A stretch of DNA of 64,000 nt from the NCBI GenBank assembly GCA_030562195.1, contig CM060200.1, positions 41,699,084 to 41,763,083 of the forward strand, written 5' to 3'. Positions 59,001 through 64,000 of this stretch are shown one piece after another (within the stretch, counting starts at the first letter, position 1; every line of letters starts with the position of its first letter). Below the pieces are notes generated by a model that saw nothing but the letters and a program-made list of their open reading frames with translations, made no database searches and had not been told where the DNA came from. This stretch comes from Nipponacmea schrenckii (taxonomy: Eukaryota > Mollusca > Gastropoda > Lottiidae). A program made the translations under genes and the position numbers.

Positions 59001-62000
59001 ACAGAAGGATATAAAACTTTTATTTCATTTCATTAGTCCAATAAGATACAGAACAGTAGGATATAAAACTCTATTTCATTTCATTAGTCCAATAAGATAC
59101 AGAACAGTAGGATATAAAAATCCTTTTTGTTTCATTAGTCCAATAAGATACAGAACAGAAGGATATAAAATTTCATTTCGTTTCATTAGTCCAATAAAAT
59201 ACAGAACAGTAGGATATAAAACTTCATTTCATTTCATTAGTCCATAAGATACAGAACAGTAGGATATAAAACTCTATTTCATTTCATTAGTCCAATAAGA
59301 TACAGAACAGTGGGATATAAAACTCTATTTCATTTCATTAGTCTAATAAGATATAGAACAGTAGGATATAAAACTCTATTTTGTTTCATTAGTCCAATAA
59401 GATATAGAACAGTAGGATATAAAACTTCATTTCATTTCATTAGTCCAATAAGATACAGAACAGAAGGATATAAAACTTCATTTCATTTCATTAGTCCAAT
59501 AAGATACAGAACAGTAGGATATAAAACTCTATTTCATTTCATTAGTCCAATAAGATACAGAACAGTAGGATATAAAACTCTATTTCATTTCATTAGTCCA
59601 ATAAGATACAGAACAGTAGGATATAAAACTCTATTTCATTTCATTAGTCTAATAAGATACAGAACAGTAGGATATCAAACTCTATTTCATTTCATTAGTC
59701 CAATAAATACAGAACAGTGGGGTATAAAACTCTATTTCATTTCATTAGTCCAATAAGATATAGAACAGTAGGATATAAAACTCTATTTTGTTTCATTAGT
59801 CCAATAAGATATAGAACAGTAGGATATAAAACTTCATTTCATTTCATTAGTCCAATAAGATACAGAACAGTAGGATATAAAACTCCATTTTGTTTCATTA
59901 GTCCAGCTGTATTTCATATGATATATTACAGGATTTGATAGGAGTCAATATAGCTATACCTGGTAGTACCCAACTAACAGGAGAATATATTCTGGTCCTT
60001 CGATACACCAATACAATAGCTTCTACAGGTCAACTAGAGGTCAAATCTTTAGGTAAGTTAAAGTGATATTGTGTCTGTGAATAAAATATAAAATTTAAGT
60101 TCTCAAGAATGGTCAATATGAGTATATATTCATCAGTGAACTAACCTGGTGTCATAAGATAATAGAATCTCTAAAAACTAATTCATTATTGAAAGATGTT
60201 AAAAATATATGATAATGTGAAGTGATATCAGGTGTCCAGAAGAGTAAGTATACCCTGTCTGGGGAGAGTTGATTTCATATTAGCCTTCATATAGTTGATA
60301 GCATCTTTACAATCTCAAGTTATAATGAACATCATACTTATACCTTGACTGCAATAACCACTATTCTTGTATCATGGAATGCATTAATTTGATTGGATCG
60401 TTCTCAAGCCAATCAGGGCTGCCTATGTTAATATGTGTTCACAGTCTTCCTGTCTAGATCTCTGATTGGCTGTTTATGCTATCTTACGATCCAATCAAAA
60501 CTAGTGAACTTCATAGTGAAGAATTGCCCCTGGCTGGATCAAACCCTACCCCCCTTTTTTTACGTTAATTTATCAACAATCTATTTTTAGGAACATCAGA
60601 ATTAATGATAAATTTCCCAGTATGCTCTAGTGGATGGTGTACAGTTAATACTCTAACCAGTCGTAACTTTACTCTACCACCCGCGGTTTACACCGTGACC
60701 ATTAGAATTCTAGGAGATATGTTCTTAGTAAGTTTGTACTTTTATTAATTCCCCTGGGCTAACTCAAACATTCACATGTTAATACTCTAGAGAAGGGCTG
60801 TTTATACTCTAGAGAAGGGCTGTTTATACTCTAGAGAAGGGCTGTTGATACTCTAGAGAAGGGCTGTTGATACTCTAGAGAAGGGCTGTTGATACTCTAG
60901 AGAAGGGCTGTTGATACTCTAGAGAAGGGCTGTTGATACTCTAGAGAAGGGCTGTTGATACTCTAGAGAAGGGCTGTTGATACTCTAGAGAAGGGCTGTT
61001 GATACTCTAGAGAAGGGCTGTTGATACTCTAGAGAAGGGCTGTTGATACTCTAGAGAAGGGCTGTTGATACTCTAGAGAAGGGCTGTTGATACTCTAGAG
61101 AAGGGCTGTTGATACTCTAGAGAAGGGCTGTTGATACTCTAGAGAAGGGCTGTTAATACTCTAGAGAAGGGCTGTTAATACTCTAGAGAAGGGCTGTTAA
61201 TACTCTAGAGAAGGGCTGTTGATACTCTAGAGAAGGGCTGTTGATACTCTAGAGAAGGGCTGTTGATACTCTAGAGAAGGGCTGTTGATACTCTAGAGAA
61301 GGGCTGTTAATACTCTAGAGAAGGGCTGTTAATACTCTAGAGAAGGGCTGTTAATACTCTAGAGAAGGGCTGTTAATACTCTAGAGAAGGGCTGTTAATA
61401 CTCTAGAGAAGGGCTGTTAATACTCTAGAGAAGGGCTGTTAATACTCTAGAGAAGGGCTGTTGATACTCTAGAGAAGGGCTGTTGATACTCTAGAGAAGG
61501 GCTGTTTATACTCTAGAGAAGGGCTGTTTATACTCTAGAGAAGGGCTGTTAATACTCTAGAGAAGGGCTGTTAATACTCTAGAGAAGGGCTGTTAATACT
61601 CTAGAGAAGGGCTGTTGATATTCTAGAGAAGGGCTGTTGATACTCTAGAGAAGGGCTGTTGATACTCTAGAGAAGGGCTGTTAATACTCTAGAGAAGGGC
61701 TGTTAATACTCTAGAGAAGGGCTGTTGATACTCTAGAGAAGGGCTGTTAATATTCTAGAGAAGGGCTGTTAATACTCTAGAGAAGGGCTGTTAATACTCT
61801 AGAGAAGGGCTGTTGATATATTTTTTTCCAAACATTTTTTACACAATGTTTTGTTGATGACAAGACTATGCTACAACAATTTTCAACTAGTATCCAACTG
61901 TAAAATTTTACAGTTGGATACTAGTTGAAAATTGTTGTAGCATAGTCTTGTCATCAACAAAACATTGTGTAAAAAATGTTTGGAAAAAAATATATCAACA

Positions 62001-63610
62001 GCCCTTCTCTAGAGTAGGGCTGTTAATACTCTAGAGAAGGGCTGTTAATACTCTAGAGAAGGGCTGTTAATACTCTAGAGAAGGGCTGTTAATACTCTAG
62101 AGAAGGGCTGTTAATACTCTAGAGAAGGGCTGTTAATACTCTAGAGAAGGGCTGTTGATACTCTAGAGAAGGGCTGTTGATACTCTAGAGAAGGGCTGTT
62201 GATACTCTAGAGAAGGGCTGTTGATACTCTAGAGAAGGGCTGTTGATACTCTAGAGAAGGGCTGTTAATACTCTAGAGAAGGGCTGTTAATACTCTAGAG
62301 AAGGGCTGTTAATATTCTAGAGAAGGGCTGTTAATACTCTAGAGAAGGGCTGTTAATACTCTAGAGAAGGGCTGTTAATACTCTAGAGAAGGGCTGTTGA
62401 TACTCTAGAGAAGGGCTGTTAATACTCTAGAGAAGGGCTGTTAATACTCTAGAGAAGGGCTGTTAATACTCTAGAGAAGGGCTGTTGATATATTTTTTTC
62501 CAAACATTTTTTACACAATGTTTTGTTGATGACAAGACTATGCTACAACAATTTTCAACTAGTATCCAACTGTAAAATGTATTTCAATGCCATGAATGTT
62601 TAGTTATATTCATCATAATTGGGACTTTAACTTTCTGAACATACTGTCATACATCACATCACAATAACAAAACAATCTAAAATTAGAGTCTAAAAGGCTT
62701 AATTTTACTTTAAATTACAAGTACAGATTCTTCTTTCAATACTTTTGGAGTTGCTTTATGAACAGAAGTTTGTGTTTATTTGTAAATTTGTAACATTTTA
62801 ACATATCCTGGCAAAATTTTCCCAATTGTACACTCCATGGTTTTGCTGTCCTGAATTTGTGTAGACAAGAGTAGAAAATAAGGATATATAACTCCATTAT
62901 TATTAATTTTTTTATTTTAAAAATGTTTAATATATTTTAGGATCAAATCGTTGCCGTCCCTGTTGAATTTGTGAATCCTCTCTCTACGCTAGTCGACCCA
63001 TCTTTTTCTACAGTCTGTAATGTTTTAGAGAATAACATTGGGTAAGTTAGATTGTGGACAAATTCAATTCCCCAGACTTTAGGACAATTGTTTGTAAACA
63101 CTCTATAAGTCACTGCTCTTCATGGATCCAAGGATGAATCGTATGGAGGTTTAAATATATTTGAGAGTTCTTGTCCCTTATGATCAACTTTTAGTTTATA
63201 AAAACCCCAAAACACACAGTTCTTGATGGATGTAATTCAATATTCCCCTATTCATTGAGAGTCAGACCAATTGAAAAATATTCACTATTAGTTATAGCCC
63301 TTGATCTTGAATTCTTTGTGGTTTATCTATCCTACATGACAAGATATTTTTAAATCTTTGAATAATGATTTAATTCTATATTTCCGTAGATCTGACGAGG
63401 CTGTACAGACGTTATGTAAAGCCAGTATATTCTCTATGACGACCTATTATTTAAACGGAGCCAGGTCATGTGACTGTGATAAAGATGGCAGTATGACGAT
63501 GGAGTGTGAGGTATATTCAGGGGCGTGTCGATGTAAGCCGGGGGTAGGAGGTAGAAAGTGCGACCAATGTTTGCCAGGATTTTATGATTTGTCCAGTACA
63601 GGCTGTAAAG
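42438..63610 (+). CDS. LAMA: Laminin alpha chain (alpha-3/alpha-5 type), N-terminal 15 coding exons, continues past the window
   Basis: Secreted basement-membrane heterotrimer subunit; the LN domain drives network polymerisation (family knowledge). Exons: 42438-42785, 43233-43460, 43769-43807, 50092-50169, 51846-52038, 53103-53234, 53539-53714, 54387-54492, 55444-55596, 56438-56546, 57648-57786, 59932-60052, 60591-60727, 62941-63041, 63390-63610. They give 2281 nt, 760 residues plus one base, in one unbroken frame. Layout: signal peptide about 1-20, LN domain about 21-244, LE repeats 245 to about 520 (four complete, the fifth lacking its last two cysteines), a domain-IVB-like beta-sandwich region about 521-705, then an LE repeat beginning NGARSCDC, which matches the NGARPCGC seam of vertebrate alpha-5. 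GGGICVNC and GINCQKC in LE2/LE3 match alpha chains rather than beta or gamma. The LE tract and domain IVB are much shorter than in vertebrate alpha-5. Confidence 0.93.
42786..43232. other. Laminin intron 1, nothing recognised
   Basis: Short intron without repeats. Confidence 0.5.
43233..43460 (+). CDS. LAMA: Laminin exon 2: LN domain
   Basis: Encodes [28 protein letters not shown] and [16 protein letters not shown], the LN core. These match the W.YHAVTD.EC and VICTSFYS blocks of vertebrate alpha chains. 76 codons, phase 0. Confidence 0.93.
43461..43768. other. Laminin intron 2, G-rich start
   Basis: A 62-codon frame at 43557 was considered as an exon, but exon 3 joins exon 2 better without it. 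Confidence 0.5.
43769..43807 (+). CDS. LAMA: Laminin micro-exon 3 (13 codons)
   Basis: Reads [13 protein letters not shown] between TTTGCAG and GTAAGT. Joined to exons 2 and 4 it fills the gap between the LN PLENGEI-like and ARYIRLRF-like strands. The 6.3-kb intron after it hosts the antisense 159-bp repeat frame. Confidence 0.85.
44036..45245. repeat. 27-30 bp tandem array, about 40 units, with poly-A at its left edge
   Basis: Unit TCTGCTGGTTGTTGACATTG plus a variable TTTTG(ATGA) end. On the minus strand all frames are largely open ([10 protein letters not shown] type); this is low complexity and lies downstream of the stop at 45252, so it is treated as non-coding. A run of about 32 A sits at 44005-44036. 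Confidence 0.92.
45252..49378 (-). CDS. Candidate nested antisense gene: 53-residue tandem-repeat protein, frame-broken, function unknown
   Basis: Family not recognised. The ATG at 49378 has good context (GAAGATGG); the upstream in-frame stop lies about 60 nt before it. The N-terminus MGAILS fits the N-myristoylation pattern MGxxxS, and a Cys-Cys pair follows at residues 16-17. After about 65 unique residues come two diverged units ([17 protein letters not shown]; then CWDILTVEK...[16 protein letters not shown]), then about 23 near-identical 53-aa units with landmarks [36 protein letters not shown] and AEDTLSEKQ. The unique tail [17 protein letters not shown] ends at TAA, 45252. The longest unbroken stretches are 46161-45355 and 48063-47146; elsewhere one-base indels shift the frame, mostly in 46160-47150 and 48060-48950. 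It lies wholly in laminin intron 3, opposite strand. Units are acidic, Asn/Ser/Thr-rich and probably disordered. It may be real with assembly errors, a decaying gene, or a satellite that happens to be open. Confidence 0.45.
45270..49100. repeat. 159-bp tandem array, about 24 units
   Basis: Period 159 bp is read directly from the spacing of the CCGGTGAATGTATCCCA landmark. The unit is open in one frame on each strand; the plus-strand frame is Cys-rich and lacks the unique ends found on the minus strand. Divergence is highest at the right edge (49050-49200). Confidence 0.95.
49379..50091. other. 5' side of the antisense repeat frame and end of laminin intron 3
   Basis: On the minus strand the ATG at 49378 is preceded by ten-odd open codons and then TGA. 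No TATA identified. The rest is unique sequence. Confidence 0.4.
50092..50169 (+). CDS. LAMA: Laminin exon 4: LN domain
   Basis: Reads [15 protein letters not shown], matching the ARYIRLRF strand, and ends AGNTY. 26 codons, phase 0, donor GTAAGT. Confidence 0.92.
50634..50935 (-). mobile_element. SINE-2: tRNA-derived SINE with triplicated A-box head
   Basis: On the minus strand the head reads CACAGCGGTTAGAGCGTTGG (A box) repeated three times with a 28-bp period (50849-50933), then a B-box-like GTGGGTTCTAATCT (about 50790-50803), body, and tail AACCTAAGTTGTTATCCTTG. It contains the palindrome ATGACGTCAT at 50831-50840. Laminin intron 4. Confidence 0.8.
51121..51405 (+). mobile_element. SINE-1: tRNA-derived SINE
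   Basis: Head GCAGCTCAGTGAGTTAGACG (A box) and CCAGGGTTTCATCTCC (B box) about 40 bp apart, then a body ending GAAGGACGTGAAACTCCATT, the tail shared by many copies in the window. Laminin intron 4, directly upstream of the 86-bp array. Confidence 0.8.
51463..51870 (+). repeat. 86-bp tandem array duplicating the laminin exon 5 acceptor
   Basis: Each unit carries SINE-1 tail AGTAGGACGTAAAACTCC, then ATTTTATTTCAG and CAACATTATGCTATAAAGGA. AG acceptors end at 51500, 51586, 51673, 51759 and 51845; only the last leads into exon 5. In the other four the copied exon start reads into TAG after eight codons. Confidence 0.95.
51846..52038 (+). CDS. LAMA: Laminin exon 5: end of LN and LE repeat 1
   Basis: Opens [18 protein letters not shown], equivalent to YYSVKDISVGGMCICYGHA, then completes LE1 ([15 protein letters not shown]). 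Its acceptor and first 24 nt are tandemly copied four times just upstream (51475-51845). Confidence 0.95.
52039..53102. other. Laminin intron 5, with MITE-2 copy and G run
   Basis: 52655-52800 is a MITE-2 half (TTACAGGAACCACGGACGTC). A run of about 14 G lies near 52868-52881. No exon seen. Confidence 0.6.
53103..53234 (+). CDS. LAMA: Laminin exon 6: LE repeat 2, first half
   Basis: Reads [13 protein letters not shown]...[14 protein letters not shown], the alpha-chain LE2 signature. In phase 1, out phase 1, donor GTAGGT. Confidence 0.95.
53235..53538. other. Laminin intron 6, G-homopolymer-rich
   Basis: 53330-53500 is dominated by GGG/TTT runs and looks unlike the neighbouring sequence. Confidence 0.5.
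53539..53714 (+). CDS. LAMA: Laminin exon 7: end of LE2 and start of LE3
   Basis: Reads [14 protein letters not shown] and then [11 protein letters not shown]. It ends in phase 0 after EAGQ. Confidence 0.93.
53715..54386. other. Laminin intron 7, nothing recognised
   Basis: One G run near 53918-53931; no satellite. Confidence 0.5.
54387..54492 (+). CDS. LAMA: Laminin exon 8: second half of LE3
   Basis: Reads [20 protein letters not shown] and ends DNPDGCQ. The acceptor is TTCTAG. Confidence 0.93.
54575..55300. repeat. 54-bp tandem array, about 13 units, derived from MITE-3 ends
   Basis: Unit GGGACCTTATTCTTGAAAAC TTAACTTAAGATGATTTTAG TGTTCCAGTCATCT. It matches the left end of the MITE-3 element at 19575. 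Laminin intron 8. Confidence 0.94.
55444..55596 (+). CDS. LAMA: Laminin exon 9: LE repeat 4
   Basis: Reads [35 protein letters not shown]. The donor GAAG|GTGGGA is non-optimal. The satellite in the next intron begins within 25 bp. Confidence 0.92.
55617..56398. repeat. 31-bp tandem array, about 25 units, filling laminin intron 9
   Basis: Unit TATTACCTCCCTTCTCTCTA TAAATCCTTAC, pyrimidine-rich on the sense strand. It starts about 20 bp after the exon 9 donor and ends about 40 bp before the exon 10 acceptor. Confidence 0.96.
56438..56546 (+). CDS. LAMA: Laminin exon 10: truncated LE repeat 5
   Basis: Reads [17 protein letters not shown] and [13 protein letters not shown]. The last two of the eight LE cysteines are absent because the next exon begins the domain-IVB-like region. 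Donor ACAG|GTGGGA. Confidence 0.9.
56805..57640. repeat. 69-bp tandem array, about 12 units, in laminin intron 10
   Basis: Unit CATCATCAGTTTATATAGTA TACTACTCCTGAGTTTTATT GTACACAATGTTTCAACAAT TTACATTGT. Period 69 gives a long hydrophobic plus frame of 23-residue repeats, considered artefactual. A dispersed single copy lies at 28965-29045. Confidence 0.95.
57648..57786 (+). CDS. LAMA: Laminin exon 11: domain-IVB-like region, part 1
   Basis: Reads [20 protein letters not shown] and ends GYADLKSG. The aromatic H-Y-Y and the GF.G.GYA pattern resemble the start of alpha-5 domain IVB. Confidence 0.88.
57845..59908. repeat. 51-bp SINE-tail tandem array, about 40 units, in laminin intron 11
   Basis: Same unit and orientation as 40405-42000. 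It ends about 25 bp before the exon 12 acceptor. The 17-residue repeat frame ([11 protein letters not shown] type) is an artefact of the period. Confidence 0.96.
59932..60052 (+). CDS. LAMA: Laminin exon 12: domain-IVB-like region, part 2
   Basis: Reads [20 protein letters not shown] and then RYTNTIA. The G.Y.LVLRY.N pattern corresponds to the GRYALVVEYAN strand of alpha-5. Confidence 0.88.
60088..60190. mobile_element. MITE-1 fragment
   Basis: GAGTATATATTCATCAGTGA and ACCTGGTGTCATAAGATAAT match the MITE-1 left end. Laminin intron 12. Confidence 0.7.
60205..60376. mobile_element. Dispersed element homologous to two satellites
   Basis: 60212-60265 (GATATCAGGTGTCCAGAAGA GTAAGTATACC) resembles the 80-bp unit of 36-38 kb. 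60300-60376 (CATCTTTACAATCTCAAGTT; CATACTTATACCTTGAC) resembles the 40-bp array and its right flank at 1010-1830. Confidence 0.6.
60389..60498. repeat. Nested foldback with CCAAT-containing arms
   Basis: Outer arms TTGATTGGATCGT/ACGATCCAATCAA and inner arms AGCCAATCAG/CTGATTGGCT, about 55 bp between inner arms. Confidence 0.85.
60591..60727 (+). CDS. LAMA: Laminin exon 13: domain-IVB-like region, part 3
   Basis: Reads [14 protein letters not shown], with a C....C pair as in the FCPHGYGCR motif of domain IVB, then [13 protein letters not shown]. Phase 0 out, donor GTAAGT. Confidence 0.88.
60776..62486. repeat. 22-bp tandem array, about 68 units, in laminin intron 13
   Basis: Unit TACTCTAGAGAAGGGCTGTT plus (G/A/T)A in two blocks, 60776-61815 and 62017-62486. 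The units are nearly identical; only the base after TGTT varies in runs. It is interrupted by the palindrome at 61795-62016. Confidence 0.97.
61795..62016. repeat. Perfect 111-bp-arm palindrome
   Basis: Centre TAAAA|TTTTA at 61905/61906. The arms include the array's right-hand flank (TATATTTTTTTCCAAACATT ... AGTATCCAACTG), which recurs once in forward orientation at 62484-62576, where the array really ends. No mismatch seen by eye. Confidence 0.93.
62577..62940. other. Laminin intron 13 right part, SINE traces only
   Basis: 62805-62900 holds SINE-3' fragments (GGCAAAATTTTCCCAATTGT; AAGGATATATAACTCCATTA). Confidence 0.5.
62941..63041 (+). CDS. LAMA: Laminin exon 14: domain-IVB-like region, end
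   Basis: Reads [20 protein letters not shown], matching the LDYVLVVPE strand of alpha-5. It ends in phase 2. Confidence 0.88.
63042..63389. other. Laminin intron 14, nothing recognised
   Basis: Unique AT-rich sequence. Confidence 0.5.
63390..63610 (+). CDS. LAMA: Laminin exon 15: end of domain IVB and next LE repeat
   Basis: Reads [20 protein letters not shown], then a full LE ([15 protein letters not shown]...[10 protein letters not shown]). The YYLNGARSC seam is diagnostic of the alpha-3/alpha-5 class. Last exon in the window. Confidence 0.93.
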
Positions 63611-63639
63611 GTAGGTGGGAGCATTGGTGACTCGGTTAT

Positions 63640-63935
63640 GTAGAAAATGAAATGAAATGAATGAATTTTTACGTCCTACTCCTTCTTCACCTTATGGGCT
63701 AATAAAGACAGGCAGTGATGTAGAGGCTTACTAGTTACTTTGAAGGTCCAGGGTTCAATCCTTGCATTGGTCAAGATTTTTCATTGGTTTTCCAATTGTC
63801 AGTCATACAATGAACTCTCCACCTTTGGAAATCCAAAAATGTAGGTTGTCATGGCAAAATTTCCCTCACTGTACTCTGCCTTGTTTGTGTTACTCGTCAG
63901 AAAGTAGGACCTTAAAATTCCATATCATTTCATGT
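63640..63935 (+). mobile_element. SINE-1 relative with inverted tails
   Basis: Left end AAATGAATGAATTTTTACGTCC TACTCC is the inverse of right end GTAGGACCTTAAAATTCCAT. The middle has a B-box-like CCAGGGTTCAATCCTT at about 63748. Laminin intron 15. Confidence 0.7.
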
Positions 63936-64000
63936 CTTAAAGAAATATTTATTTTTGATATGTCAGTATGACAAATATTTATCTATGTCAGGATTAAAAG

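Noticed and set aside
59310..59938. Frames with 17-residue RYRTVGYKT repeats
   Set aside because: A product of the 51-bp SINE-tail satellite; the same happens at 41784-42005.

Overview
The window reads as nuclear DNA of a bilaterian animal. It is AT-rich, has split genes with GT-AG introns, and is crowded with SINEs, foldback/MITE elements and tandem satellites. A mollusc, probably a gastropod, is my best guess from the general look of the genes and the SINE tail (motif AGTAGGACGTAAAACTCC); this is inference, not proof. No rRNA gene, bona fide tRNA gene, CRISPR array or viral gene was recognised.

Two conserved genes are arranged divergently. On the minus strand, 35050 to 3729, is a complete CREB-regulated transcription coactivator (CRTC) in 14 coding exons. 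The joined reading frame is 1899 nt (632 aa plus stop) with no frame break. On the plus strand, from 42438 past the right edge, are the first 15 coding exons of a laminin alpha chain of the alpha-3/alpha-5 type: signal peptide, LN domain, four complete LE repeats plus a half repeat, a short domain-IVB-like region, then a further LE repeat. It codes for 760 residues so far. The 7.4 kb between the two start codons is mostly satellite and SINE/MITE debris.

The best candidate for something undescribed lies antisense inside laminin intron 3 (43808-50091). It is a minus-strand reading frame starting at 49378 (MGAILS..., good Kozak context) that runs into about 24 tandem copies of a 53-residue, acidic, Ser/Thr/Asn-rich unit (159 bp) and ends at a unique C-terminus with a stop at 45252. 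The first units are strongly diverged yet stay open. The array body has many one-base frame breaks, which could be assembly error or decay.

Nearly every large intron is filled by its own private tandem repeat (periods 22, 31, 43, 48, 51, 54, 69, 83, 86, 88, 127, 133 bp and others). Several of these arrays can be traced to the end or head of an interspersed element present elsewhere in the window. Two arrays duplicate exon/intron boundaries. In laminin, an 86-bp unit repeats the 3' splice site and first 24 nt of exon 5, giving four decoy acceptors. In CRTC, a ~114-bp duplication repeats the end and donor of exon 13. Other notable structures are a perfect 111-bp-arm palindrome inside the 22-bp array (61795-62016) and a ~486-bp element inserted with a TTAA duplication into a satellite unit.
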